From Dimorphilus gyrociliatus (lineage: Eukaryota; Annelida; Polychaeta; Dinophilidae): a DNA stretch of 64,000 nt. Positions 22,283 through 36,900 of this stretch are shown here, in pieces (position 1 is the first letter of the stretch; every line of letters starts with the position of its first letter). A program made the translations under genes and the position numbers. The notes under the pieces were generated by a model, which did no database searches, was not told where the DNA came from, and saw only the letters and a program-made list of their open reading frames with translations. The stretch is taken from assembly GCA_904063045.1 (NCBI GenBank), contig CAJFCJ010000006.1:2408946-2472945 (forward strand). The letters are read 5' to 3'.

Positions 22283-25200
22283 ATGAATAAAACTGAAGCT
22301 GAAATTTCTCAAACCAAAAATTCTGGTAAACCAAAGACACCGAAGAAAACTGGTTAATATTTTTTCAAAATACAAAGAGAAAAGTCTATGATTGATATGT
22401 TAAACTTGTTTTCTCTTTTTTTTTTATAGCTTTCAGCTGTTTAAGAATATGTTACAAATTATTTATTTTAGTACTAAAGAACTTTAAACTTCACTTTCGA
22501 AGAAGAAAGATAGCCCTTGGAATGCTTGTCATTCCTGTTATAGCATCTTTTACTTTCGTTCTTCTGGTAAGATAAAGTTAGACTTGAGAATTATTACTAT
22601 AAACAATTTGTAGGCGCTGAAAGAAATTGGCGGTATTAATAATAGAGAAGATAGTATTAGGGATGCGCTGACTAAAACCACCCTTAATGTCTCTTGCATC
22701 CCATACGTAACGAATGTAACAATAGGCTATAGGTATTTATACTTCAGTCGTTCTTTATCGAAATACTAAGAATAGACTGTTTTTCTTTTTTTAAAAAAAA
22801 TTAGGGCACAAATAATTAAACAAGCCGAGATAATTCATGTTTTGGGATATTTGATCAATCAGGGAAGGGATGCTGAAATGAAAGGTAAATGAATTTTTCT
22901 AACTCTAATCTTCCATATACTGAATAGATATGATTAAGGATTATTCTCTTTTATTATTATACTTTTTAGTAAAAATGCAACAAATAAGTAAAAAAGAACT
23001 GTCTGAAAAAGAAATGAGAAAATATTTGTTTGTAATTCTTTGGTCTAAATCAATCTATGAGTATACTTTAACGTAAGGCAAATTACTCTAAATATTTAAC
23101 CTTCTAGTAAAATTATTAATATAAAATAAAACATTAGTTTACCGTTACTCTCGGCCGATGGAAAACTATTTGAATTGAAAGGGAAAACAATAGATTTTAC
23201 TGATCAGGAGTACAGTCTTCCTTATGAATTGTCTTGTTATCAATATCTTGTTGATCAAACTATAATCCAACTTCATAATGGAACTAATACTCTGGAGAGA
23301 AAAGTTACTATAAGTCGTATTCTCAATAGTGGAAATACACTAATTAATTCTCACTATTTATTAAAATACTCTGTCTTCTGGATGCACCTTTCTCTCAGTT
23401 TTCTTATATTTATTACACTCTCAGACCTACTATCTGAGAGGAAATCAGGTCGAAGGGATTTTTTGATAACCTTAGGTGCCAATGGTTCACTACAAACTCT
23501 ATCTTGGATAGTTAAGTCATTTTTGATAGCTGTTCTAATACCTGTCATATTTTTAATTGGCCTTAAAATACCTATAAAAGGAATCAGCATCGTGAATTAT
23601 ACGAGTGTTGGAGTCTATCTTTTCTTCTCTATTATCTATTGTTTTGGGATTGTATCTTTTATGTTCCTTGGTAGTTTATTATATAGTAATTTAAAACTAG
23701 CTCACTACTTTTGGGCAATTATTCATATGATTTTGCAGCTGCCAATATCGTTATATATAATTGATGATTATGAGAAATTAGATCGAAATTTGAAATTAGC
23801 CCTAAGCTTTAATCCTTGTATGTTTTTGCATTTTAGTTTTCATCTTATAGCAAAGTATGAAATTCTTGATACCGCTTTTTCTTTTGATAATTTATTGCAT
23901 CGTCTACCGGAAGACAATGTCTCAGGAATTGAGTTGGTGATGAGCTCGTTAATTTCTATTTGTATTGTGAGTTTTATGTATTTGATTATTAATAATTATG
24001 AAAGGATAAAACTAAGTAAGACTCTGAGGTTTTTAAACTGTGCTAGAAACTCTAACTCACAACTGCCACCTGCAAATAGTGATAATTTATTTGAATCTAT
24101 GAATAGTAGTTCTGCAAATATCACTTTACAAAACATTAGCAGATACTATGGACGGAAGGCTGCACTGAGGAATATTAGTATCAAAATAAAAGAAAACTGT
24201 ATAACGGCTTTCTATGGATATTCTGGTTGTGGTAAATCAACATTAATGAATATCCTTTCCGGTTTAGATAGATCATATATTGGTGAAATGTTCTTTAGAG
24301 ACTATTTGGGTAAAAAGAGATCTGTTTCTAAAAATGGAGAAATTGGGTTTTGTCCTCCAAAACTCTCTTTGTATAGTAGCCTATCTATAAGAGAGCATAT
24401 AAAATTAGCAATGAATCTGAAAGGAGTTAAGTGTAGTGAAGAAAGTATGGAGAATTTATTGGTAAAGTATAATATAGACAAAGATTTGAGCGAACTTTAC
24501 AAAGATCTTTCTAAGATTAATCAAAAGAAGCTGTGTTTGTTACTAGCTCTAACAGGACCTACCGAAATTCTTATAATAGATGAACCTACTGTAGGTCTAA
24601 AAATTAATCAAATTCGAGATATCTGGAAAATCTTGAACAGGGAACGTAAAGATGGCAAAACAATTATAATTGCTACTCATTTCTTAGAAGAAGCTGAAAT
24701 TTTATCTGATACAATTGCTTTTATGTCGGAAGGCGTTATAAAATGTTATAGTAGTTTGGCAGATCTAGAAAAGAAATTAGATGAAAATTATCGTCTGAAG
24801 ATAACTAAAGATCCTTTTAAAATCTTTAATTATGCAAAGATAAATGAATTTATGAATGAGAATATGAGAGATTGCAGTATCTTAGAAGAAAATAGTTTAG
24901 AGCAGATCTGGACAATTCCGAAGGAGAATTTTGATTCTTTACCAAAATTAATCGGCTTTTTCGAAGAAGATTCAATAAAAGATAATATTGGTTTTTCTCA
25001 CTATGTTTTGAAAACACCTTCAATAGAAGATTTCTTTCACAAAATTTCAAATATGGAATCATCAATGAGTCTTTCATCAGGTTCTCTCTATTTTGGAAGC
25101 TTTAAGAAATACAGTTCTGCTTTTATATTTTTCAATCATCTTAACGCAATGATGATGAAGAGAAGAGCGTTTTTTAAAAGAAAACCATGGACTCTCTTCT

Positions 25201-27686
25201 CATCTTTAATAATTGCTAACCTATTTTTGATTCTTATTGCAATATCATCGGCTGATATTTTTAGGAAGAATAGCTTACTCACCTTTCGCAGATTGAAAAG
25301 AACTACGGATATTGACATTCAACCTAGCCGTTTTCATAATGCACAGCATTTAATAGCTTATCAGAGGGCAGAGAATGAGGATTTTACTTCGTTCTTATAT
25401 CAATCGTATAGAGATTTTGGTATTATCAGTCGAGTTGAAAAGGTTAAGAGTAAAGCGAAATTAACGTCTATCATTCTTCAAAGTAATGATTCCAATTCTG
25501 ACAAGAAAAATAACTGGAAATACGAAACTGTCTTTTGGATTGATGAACAGGATAATATTGAAATATATTACGGTTCTAGATATACTTTGTCCAGGTTCTT
25601 TGCTTTGAATGTTCTGAGTAACGCTTTTATTAAAAAGAATGGACAGGAGATGCCAATTCGGATGCACTTTAAAACATTCGAAATAGATCTAAATGATAAT
25701 TTCAAGGAATCTAACAAGGAAGAACCAAAATTCTTGGAAATAATGTGCCATTTTAATGATTGGTATTATGCAGTAACATGTTCAATTTGTATTGGAATTT
25801 GCATTGTAATTTCTTTGATTCCATCATTCATATTGATAATTAAAGAGGAAATTTATGGATTTAAAGATACTCAAATCTTGTGCGGTCTCTCTATAAGGTG
25901 TTATTGGTTGTCTAATTTATTAGTAGATACTATTATAGCAAGTTCACCTCTACTATTAATTGTGCCTTATACAATATATAATGGTTCTCTAATATTATCT
26001 AATGCATCATCTGCACTAATAATACTGGTATTCTTTTATGAAATAGCATTTATTTCATTCATTCACCTAACTATAGCTGTCTTACCAAATTCCTTTATAT
26101 CATCAGCAATTGTAACAGTTTTAAATATTGTAGTATTGATATTCTTTCAAAATTTTTCACTATTATTCTGGAGTGAGATAATAAAATGGAGAATTGTACC
26201 TGTTCCATCTATACAGTATATTTATTCTCTGCTTCATCCTAGCAACTCTTTGACAAATGGACTAATAAAGCTCTTCAATAGGAAATATTGTAATACGTTA
26301 AATCTTCCGTATTTCCATTCTAATCTATTTGGTATTTATTCTGATGTAATTACTCTTATCATTCAAATTCTTGTTTATCAAATACTCATATTAAGAATTG
26401 ATTATGGATCTTTTAAGAGTTTTTTTAAATATACTAAATCAAATAGAAAAAATCGAAAGATTTCTAAAAGAACTATCTCAAGAGAAGGAGAGTTTCAAGT
26501 TCAAAGTGAAGCTGTTATTAAATCTGCTTCTGAACTTCAACAAAAGTTTGTTTTTATTTGATTTTTATTTAACTTTTAAATAGTTTTTGTTGTTTTTTTT
26601 TTAATAATTAATGGATACAGCCCAAAAGAAACTGTACACAATCATGAGAAGAAGGTAAAAAATAATCTAAGGGCGTCTATTAAAAAAAAAGCTATTGTTT
26701 TTAATGAAATTGGACAAAAACTCTCTACCACCGAAATTGGTCCTTTAACTCTTGCTGTTGACCTAAATGATTCGCTAGGAATTTTAGGAAAGTATAGACA
26801 TAGGAGAACAGAATTATTGAACATGATCGTAGGAAAAAGACGTTTTTCCAAAGGTTCCTTATATGTTAATGGAAAGAATGTTAATGAAGATTTAGCTAAT
26901 ATTTATAAGGAAATTGACTATATACCTGCTTGCTTTCCTCTTCTCAACGAGTTAACTTTAAGAGAAACTTTAACAACCATTGCTCAGCTATGCGGTTATA
27001 GAAATAGTAGTATATATGAATTGGTTGAAAACATCTTAAACAGTATATCATCAAGTGATTTTGGAGATTTTCTTATAAGAAATATTTCAAAAGGACGTAA
27101 AAAGTTGTTAAGGCACGGTATAAGCCTTTTAAAAGAACCTATATTACTACTAGTAGACGAACCATCGGTGGCTTTGGATAATTGTAAAAAGAAGATTGTT
27201 TGGAATTTGTTAAGTAACTTTATAAGGGATGGTAAAACATTGATAATAAATACACAGAATATGGAGGAATACGAAATACTCTGTAACAAATGCGCTATTA
27301 TTTCCAATGGACATTTAATTTGTTATGGAGATAAGGATTTTTTAATTGAACATTTTACTTCCGGTTATAAAATAAACTTGAAATTAGGTAAAAATCATAA
27401 AACGCCTTTTGATATTCGTCTAAAAAGTTTTGACAAACAATGGGCGTCTATTGAGAATAAAAAAGTTTGTTTAAAGGATAACGGAAATATTGAAATTCTT
27501 TTACAATCGCCAAGTATAAATTGGTTTGAAATTTTCCAAACTTTGAAATATTGTATGACAAACTACGGGATAGAACATCTATCTATTCAAAAACGTTCAA
27601 TAAAGGATGTACGTAATTTTATACTATATAAAGAAAAAGAGGATGCTGAAGAAAAGAGCGATCCAGTCTATGACGACAAAATGTGA
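22283..27686 (+). CDS. ABCA-type full transporter with eroded ATP sites
   Basis: Seven exons (22283-22352, 22430-22566, 22614-22732, 22805-22884, 22970-23072, 23138-26545, 26621-27686) give 1660 residues. Order: membrane helix with large extracellular loop, five or more helices, nucleotide-binding domain 1 (about 500-720), a second helix/loop/helix-cluster domain (about 855-1260), and NBD2 (about 1330-1530). This is the ABCA arrangement used for lipid export or flipping. NBD1 keeps Walker A (YSGCGKST), Walker B (LIIDEPTVGL) and the H-loop (ATHFLEEAE), but its Q-loop Gln is Pro (GFCPPK) and its signature is LSKIN in place of LSGGQ. NBD2 lacks Walker A (GKYRHRRTE), has ISKGR as signature and Gln at the H-loop (INTQNMEE), but keeps LLLVDEPSVALD. 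The 3.4-kb intronless exon contrasts with the five tiny exons before it. Confidence 0.88.
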
Positions 27687-27931
27687 AGAAGAACTATTGA
27701 AAGAAGATAATCATTGTATTATTAGTTTAAGTTTATTTCTTTTTATGTTAAAATAAAAAACTATAAAAATTTGAAAAGACTTCATTTTAATGGAATGAGA
27801 CAAATTAGACTAATAAGAAGTATATTTGCAAACAACATAGTTTTCGTCTAAGGGTAAAAAAAAAATGTTTGTCATTTTTTTTAAACCATAAATAGCATTG
27901 AAATAATCTAATTTAATAATTTTAGAACAGT
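27687..27931. other. Convergent 3' region of the ABCA and DCDC1-like genes
   Basis: AATAAA at 27752-27757 (+) can serve the ABCA gene. On the minus strand AATAAA occurs at 27737-27732, and another copy overlaps the DCDC1-like stop codon itself (27936-27931). If the 27732 site is used, the two 3' UTRs overlap. Confidence 0.55.
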
Positions 27932-30900
27932 TTATTTCTTTTGAGTATTTGTTTTCTTTTTAGAATTTGACTTATTTCCAGATTTTGCTGGACCGAATGG
28001 ATCTACCTGCAAAAATTGAATATTTTTTTTAAATATCTTATATGTTTGTTATTTTCATACGTACATCTACTTTTTCTGATTTTTTAGCCGTTACGACAAG
28101 ATCGGTTATTTGAGAACCGTACTTTTTCCAATCTCTTCCCCATCTTGCTCTCATTTCTATATATTCGTCGTATTCTTTAGGCTTCATGAACTGTTTTGTA
28201 TTACTGGCGCAAACCAATTGGTCTTTTTCAAGTTCATTTTCGTCTTCAATTAATTTTCCTTCAACTGTAAATATATACTTTGAGGCTTTGTTTAAGTTTA
28301 ATCTGGTTGTTGCATGATCCAATAATTGGCTCAGACTATCACCCCATATATAAACTGCTCTATGAATACTCTCTCCGTTAGGATAGACTAATATTCTCTT
28401 GAGACTTGGCTCTACATATAGACGCGTGGATCTTCTTCTTCGTTGCTTCTTCCTACTCTGTTGCATATCTTTCATCTCCGACAAATGAGTAGTTAACTGA
28501 TGAACTTTATCGTGGGCCTCTTTTTCTTCGTGAGAAGGGTGCATCCAATTACCATCGATTAGTACTGGTCTATCTGGATCGTTGGTGGATCTAAACACAC
28601 CGGAACTTAAACTTTCAATTCTCCTTCCTTGAATTTGACGAAGTATATGTTTTTGTTTCTCTAATTCGTATGAGACATTAGAACGCTCGTCTCGTTCCTT
28701 AATCTGTACCGAATGCTTAGTTTCAACCTCTGTAGAAATCAAAAAAAGTCAGTATTAATAATATAAAACAATTCTTAGGTGAAAACTTTACTTTCTGGTT
28801 CAATGAATTGTTCACCACAAGAAAACCATGCTTCAATAGGATAAGGCAATATCATATCAATGGGAGGTTTCTCTATTTCAATATTAGCTGGTTTAGCAAC
28901 TTCTTTCTTCGGGGCTGGAGGAGGCTCATCTGAATATAATTATTATTATTAATATTACGCTGAGGTAATTTGTTTGTAACATACCTAAAAACACTTTTAT
29001 ACTCATTGAGTAGTTTCTCTCTTTTGATTGAGGTAGACGAGTGAAAAGGATACTTCCATCCAGGTGATCCGCAGAAATTTGACAACAAAGTGGTGACTCG
29101 TTTCGCGATTCAACAATGTCGTAAGCTAAAACACTCTGATCGGGACAATAGAAACCAAACACATAGCCAGGTTCTAAGTGAATTCCACCTGAACTTTGCC
29201 ATTCCTCTATTGTGGTGGCATCCAATTCATATTCACCCTCTGTCTTAATATCTTGTTGAACCTGAACTACTAAACTGTAAGCTGGCTTATCTTTGACATC
29301 ATTCTTAGGATCAGGTCGCCAAATTTGAAGATAAAGTAAACCAGGCGCCTGGGCGTGATAATGCCATGCTCCAAGCGTACAAGGAGCAGTTACAGCTTGA
29401 GACTCGGGGTTTGGAATTATGACTATAGACGACCATTTATCTTTTAGAGGTCTCTCATCAAGAACTTGATGTCCATATATCTTTTCCACATTCTGTGATC
29501 CACTACTCTTTTGTTCTTCCTTTTCCTCTTCGACGGCTCTTTCAGATTGCAATTGTTGTTTTGCCTCTTCAACATATTGGTCGCGAACTCCCTCTATTAA
29601 ACTATCAATGTCTAAGTACAGATTACCATTTGCAGTATAAAGTCTATTGGCTCTCCAGCCTAAGTTTAGGCGATGAGTAGCTTGATCCAGTATCTAAATA
29701 GATTGAATAAATATCAAAATAGTTCGTTAAACGTCAACAAATTTAACTTGAAACTTACTCCTCTAATACTTGATCCTATAATTGTTACTGGAGGTCTAAG
29801 TCTTCCGTCTCCATTTTTGTAGGCCAAAATTTTTACTGTGTATGGAGATCTTGCAGCATTAAGACTTTGAGCTAAACTTCGAACGGAAAGCTCCTGTTTC
29901 ATTTTCTCAAAGTTCTTCGTCCATTCAAGAAGTGTATGTTCAGCCTCATGAGTAGATAAGTCAACTTTTCCCATTAAGCATTTAAGACTTCCTACTTGCT
30001 TTATTCCTAATTGTTTGGCTGAAGCCATATCGCATGTAAAGTCAACGTTCCCAATAATTTTCTCCATTTTATATCTTCCTCTTAAGGATCTTGCGCAAGA
30101 AGTACAAACCTTAAGAGGCGCCTCTCCTTTCTTGGCTAGATTAACTTCGTAACCCTATAAATAAAATAATAAACGTTTATTTAAACATCATTTTACATCA
30201 ACTAAAGACAAACTTGTTGATCTATTTCGGTTTGTCCCATCACAGTTGCTGTACAGACATTAGCGCAGTTAGCTGCAGTAATTTCTGAAAGATAATTCAA
30301 TATTATTAAAATATTAATGAAAAAGGCAACCGTCTTTAATTTAAAATTACCTAAGTCCTCTTTTGTAGTGGCAAAGGCGAGCAGTAAATTATTATCCGAG
30401 TCGAATTGCCATTTTTGATTTGCTCGGCCAAATTGAACAGTTTTCTTTGGAGCAACAACTATAGGATTTCCAATGTAAGAACACTGTACATCATCTTCTC
30501 CGTTCACTGTTGCTGATGGCATTGATACCGTCAAAACTACAGATGAATTAAATTTTGCGGCAATGACGCTGTTTTAATAGGAATATGCATATTAGAATTT
30601 CTCTTTAAATTACATAATTTATCGTGCCATATTTACCCGTTATCCCTAACTGACCATCTTTGGAAGATATCGTCAATTTTTCTCTTTACTAGAATTACTG
30701 ATCTTGTTCGTCCTTCTGATTCTTCAATGCCCAATACCAGATCGCTATTGGCTCTTGCTACGATATACTCATCGTCTAAATAGAATTTTTGTAGTACTAT
30801 TGAATTGCCAGTTGGATCTTTCCTTCTCTTTCTTCTACAATATATATGATTTGTATATATTTTTAAATCGTTTCGAATAGTTCTACAAACCGAAATTTTT

Positions 30901-33900
30901 TAACCAGCGACTGATTAGTAAAGGCCTTTTCTTGTTGATTTGCCGCCTTAACTTCATCTATTCCACCATTAGAAGTTCTTTCCCAAGGCCACTTTCTTTT
31001 ATTTAACCAATCTTCAGATTGAATATGAGATCTATCATGGGAGCTTAATGATCCTTGATTAAAGCTTGCATTGTCCCCCTCACCAATTTCATCTTTCAAA
31101 AGTTCACCGTCGTCATCGCTCTCGGGACCAGTGTGAATTTTACTATTAACTATAACTTTTGCTCCGGGTCTAAGATTTTCAGCTTCCAATACTAACCCTG
31201 TATCAATTAGTTTAAAATTATAAAATACAGTTTTCCCTTAGAGAATAAAGTAGGCTTAATTAAGTGTAAACCTAGATCCTAATTAGTATTATTTCATTAT
31301 TTAATACAAAAACCACAAGTAATCGTTAGCATTCTGAGAGAGGATTGGTTGTATTAATGGAAATATAAATAAAATATCAATTCGTTTACATAGTTATACT
31401 ATTTAACTAGTCTTAGGTAAATATATAATTAGTGAATTTTTAATCCTAAATTAACAAACCTAACCTAGATTTTAATAATACTTGACTATAATATTATAAT
31501 AATTACAAATATTGTTATATTTAATTAATATAAAGACTAATTAATGATAAATAATCATAATTTAATTGTATTTTGAATATGTATTTAGTATAAATATACT
31601 GTGTATAGCAAAATTTCTCATTTTTAGAGTTTCTTCTCTTTTCCTTTTGAATTATTTTATTATCTTATCTTTTTTCCTGTTTTCGTGCAAAAAAATAATT
31701 TTAATCAATTTTTTATTCTAATGAATAGCTTTTCATATTTTTTGCAGAAGCTTTGGCATTGAAAAACAAATTGAAGCTTGAAATATATTTTGTTTGTTTT
31801 TTTTTTTTAAAAAAACAACCTCATTGTTATCTTTAATAGTTTTTCCTTTTTTATCATTTTTTGAGAAGCCAGTAAAAAATAACACAAAAACGCACACATT
31901 TACATATAGAGAGTAAAATGTGAGCCCTTATTAGAGTTTGTAGTTTTGTTTCGCTTGATTAGTAATTCAGTAAAAACACATAATTGTCTAATTAAAGCTA
32001 AGAGAAGTGATACATTGATAATATTTGAAAATATTTTGTGTAAAAGTAGAGCACTAGCTATGTTTCACCTACCTTCACCGTCCCTTAAACGAACAAACTG
32101 CCTTATATGAGTGATATCCGATCCCAAATTCGATAATAGGTAGCGGCGCTGCTGTTCAGATTTAGTCATAAAAGGATTGCTCCAAGGTTCACCACAACTT
32201 ATGTAGACCAATTGATCTCTATTTAATTTCTCCAAGTTTGTATGTTCTCTTCCCTTTTCGTCAAAAAGTCGACGGCCAGCAAAAGGTAGATTTAAAAGCG
32301 AAGTTGCACTTTCCAAGAACTAAAAAGAGAGATTTGAGGAATAAGTTACTTTCATTTCATCAGTTAAATGGTTATTTGTGCATTTAATGAACTATAAGAC
32401 TTGTCTTTTGTCTCTCTACATTCAAAAGCTCTAAGTATTAATAGAGTTTGCCTTTCAATTTCTTCCCTCGAAAAGATTGATTACGCAATCATTTAAGCAA
32501 TTAAAGGAAAAGAGATATTTTCTTTCTTTTTCTCTATATATTTACAGTATATACAGGAAACAAGTAAATCTTTAATAGATAGATATTTTTAAAGTGATAT
32601 TTGTTTGTTATTTTGTTTGTTTTTACTTTGTATAACGTAAAATTTTGTTGGCGCCCTAATTTCGAAAAAAGTAGTGAAAATATTAAATATCAAAATAAAC
32701 ATAAAAAGGTAAAAGTAATACAAACAAGAATAAATTCCAATTTTAATATTGAAAGATTGTCATCGTTCTGATTCATGTCTTCATCTTCAGGATTAAATTT
32801 TTTTGAATTTCTAGATTTTCCTTTATTCAAATCTTTCTTCATCTAATTTATTTGTTTAATAGTAAAATATAATAGGTTATTGAAGAGAGAATATGCTCTT
32901 ACATTTGTTAAATCCGGTCCAACAACACTAACTGCTTGACGTATATCTCTTACTCCATTCTTTAATGTTAATAATCTCAATGGTGGATTTGATGCAGGAG
33001 TAGATGATATCTTTTTTTGCATAGGAGGAGCATAAGGTAATAAGTAACCTTCCATCGGCCATTGATAATCCTAAAAGAATAAATATATAATGTTAATTTA
33101 ATCAAATAAATAAACAAAACGTATTAAACCTCATTTAAGCTTCCTTGTTCGTCTACTGGCCAGGAGAGAGCTCTTTTACTCCATTCAGTGTTTTGTACTT
33201 TTGTATGTTTCCACTGTCCTAAGTTTTCTAATTTTTCTTGCTTGAACGCAAATCTATAAGAATAAATATGTTAGAGATTTACAATTTTCGTATAAAGCCA
33301 ATAAAAGTTACTTTTGAGCTTTACTCCATTTATTATCTTCAATCAGTTCGCAAACAGCCAAGTAAATTTTTACGCCCGAAGGAAGGCCCACTTCTTCATT
33401 GTTTAGTTTTCCTTCTTCGTCATTCACTTTCGAACCAACATAAGTTAAAAATAGGGCTGGCTGACTTTCAGCGTAAATATGACCTTCCTTTGTAAACGTC
33501 CAAGTTTGACTTCTATTTCCATTTTGTTTCTCTTGTAAAGTTACAACGTATCCTTGTAGACCGATGTTAGTTTCACCTTCGGTTGGATGTCGTAGCTTAG
33601 CCGTTACTTTATGATCACTTGCTCCGAGAACCAATTGGGGTAAATGTTTACAGTGGATATATCTATCTTTAGAAAGGACCCATATTTGAGCTTCTTGGGG
33701 AAAGATACTTTCTTTACTACTTTTAACATCAACACCAACTTCCGGATAAACAATTAAGTTTGAATCGGTCTAAATGAATCTTGGTTTTATTATCTATACT
33801 TAATTCAAAAGAGTACAGTTCATCTTACCTTATCCACTAAATACGTTATATCAGGTGGTAATTTTGCAGTTTCCGCTTGAGACATAATTACATCAATGGT

Positions 33901-36900
33901 ATAAGAATCTGCATGAGAAATATCATCTATATCGAAATTTTCACCAAAGCCGGAGTGAGTAATCCAATGGTTTCTATGAAAATTTAATTGTTTAATGTTT
34001 ATAGGCGAAAAATTAAACTTTGTTTCTAATTACTTAGTCTTCCCATCAACTTCATTCTTCATTAGTTGTTCTCTAATACCGAAAAGTTTTCCATCGGTAC
34101 CTTTATAGCATCGTACTTTGTCAACCACAGCCGAGACAGCGTAGGCTAAAATGTAAAAATGAAATAAAGAGATTTTTAATTTAGTGAATACTTTGATTTG
34201 ATAACAACTTACTATGAAAACTCTTGAAATGATCGTCGAAACCTAACCAAACTTCTTGGTCATCTTGTAAATCGTACACGTTACATAATTCTTTTCCCGA
34301 TATATCGAAAAGTTTCTTTGCTAATTTACGACTTCCACTTGTTCTAAAGGCTTCGGCGCAAGTGTCCAAAAGCTAAAATGGTATTTAATCTAATTATAAA
34401 TCTAAACTTGAATACTTCATTACATGCGATAAATTACCTTTTCGAATAATTTCTTTTCCTTATCTTTATCATTCCTTAGTCCTCTTTCCATTAGTTGTAT
34501 ATTAAAGAAGACAATTGTTGGCTCGTTATAGGTTCCATTTTTAAACACTCTTAGCTTAACGTTAGCAGATCTTATTAAACGGTTATCTTTATTTATCTTA
34601 GGGATATGCTGATGACTATAGTCAGCAGCTAGTTCTTTCTCGTGGAATAAAGGTTCTTTTAGCTTTTCCATTTGCTCTTTTAGATGATTAAGAGCGTTTG
34701 TAAAGTCATCTAAATCTCTTGCAACCTGTTATAAATATAAAGAAATAAATCGAATCATCATACAATATTCACTTTTAAACGTTTTTTCTACTTACAATAA
34801 CTGATGTTGACGAAATTTGTTTTAATTCCATTGAAAGAATAGTTGTAATATTGATACCAGAACGGAGTTGTTCCCGTCTAACATCGTCTGTTTCTATTGC
34901 AGCCTCTTGAGCCATTTGAAGCTGTTTAATAGTTGAAACGATTATGTTTTTGTTTAAAGATTGTAAAGAAATGGGAAATTAACCTGGTTTTTATAGATTT
35001 TAGCCTCTTTTAATTTAGCTTTGGTATAAGCTATTAGACCTTCAAGGAATTCGACGACACCTTTGGGTGAAAAAGGTTCTCCTGTTCCAACCCATACTGG
35101 TCCTAGAACAGGAGTTGTGCTAGTTTGCAAGCAAGTATCCAAAATAGGAACTAAAATATAAGGAGATATACAATAAATTTCATAATAAGTACAACCAAAA
35201 TTTTTACCGTTCCAAAATCCAAGTAGCTCAGTTCCTTCCCAATCAAATAACGTCTTAGCAAAACCTCTCAAATCCAGTTTTGCAGTGCAGGCTACTAAAA
35301 ACTATAAGAAAAGAAAAGAATTATGAATATATTAAGTATAGAAAATTTATTTAAGCAATTACCTCTTCGAACCTATCTGCATCAGCAACAATTTCAACAC
35401 CTTCAGTTCCTTTTCCATTCTTGAATACTAAAATTCGTCTTTTGTTAGATTCCAACATTTTCCTAGAAAATTAGTTTAATTAATTAATTAATTAACATAT
35501 TTATTATTTCAATTATTTTTAAATATGAATTACTTCATTCTCTTTGATATTCTTGGTTTTGTAAATTGTTTTTTAGTCTCCCCAGTCTGAACTACTCCTC
35601 CAACTGTCCAATTAACCTTTTTCGATAGTTTTATAGATCCTAAGATTATAAGAAAATATTATTAAATTGAAGTATATATAGTATATTTATAGGTCTTATA
35701 TATAGAAAAATATTCACTCTTTGCTCCAGTAAACGGATCTTTAAAGTTTTCACCGCATGATATATATACTTCAGCATCTCTTTCAATTGAATCGTGTTTC
35801 GTAATTTCCATTCCATCGTCGTAGAATGCTCTTCTTGCAGCTGATGTCAATCCCAATTTATCAGTGCATAGATCAAGTAACTGTAATAAAAAATCAATTC
35901 TTAATCTGCCTAACGTTCATTAAAGGCAGTTTAATCTACCGTTCTAAAATCTGGTGCAGTAACCCTACAAAAAATGCTTCTATCTCCATTTTTGAAAGCA
36001 GTACATACAATGGGACGCGAAAGCTTTCGATAGAGAGATTTTACTTTTGAAGCTGCAAACAAAGAGTAAAAAATAACGATTTACGATAATCTGACTGAAT
36101 AATAATTGTATTGAATTCGTATTTACCGGTCGATTTAGCACTGGCTGGTCTTGATCCATAAGTTGAGGAGAGGGGTCTATATTAAATAGGATAAAATATT
36201 AATGATATAAATGATTCTTTCTTCAACAGTCGTCTTTTTAAATATAAAATAAATTAAAATAAATATGCTTTAGTTTACTTTTAATGCATGAGCATTTTAC
36301 TTATTTGGTGACTAATTGTTTGTAAATAATTGATGATTAAAGCATGAACAGAGGAAAAAGGGGATGGGTAAATTTTGAAACATTAACATGAAATTAACAA
36401 CATATATACTGTATATATTTAAATATATATCGTGCAGCTAACAGGCCTCAACCAAATTATAAGGTTTTAGCACCAATCCCTTGTTCCCACCTTTGCCTAT
36501 TCATAAAATATATAAAAAAAAGAATTATATAAATAAATACTGATTGCTTAAAAGCTTGAACAAACATGCTTTACAGATTTTCATCAAATATACCCTTTTT
36601 CCTAAGCGATATAAACGACAAAGAAACAACTTTTCAACAAAAGGAATACACTAATGACGAACCGTCTCAAAGTCCTGCATTTTCAATTTTTAAGAGAAAA
36701 ATATTGTTGGAATAAGAATATTTAAATATAGATAAATGACTTATTCATACCTTCTGAAGGCGGGGGCGCTTACAGGCCTACCCCTCCTATATGAACTTTC
36801 GCTTGTGGCACTAGAATAGGCTGAAACTGGACGATGTCTAGGGAAAGCGTGAGTCTCCACAAACTTCTGCTTGAAAGGAGACGGTCCTGCGACAGTGCTA

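Noticed and set aside
16900-27686. Operon of the five closely spaced plus-strand genes
   Set aside because: Gaps of 200-340 bp are large enough for separate promoters, and I see no trans-splice acceptor consistently placed before each start codon.
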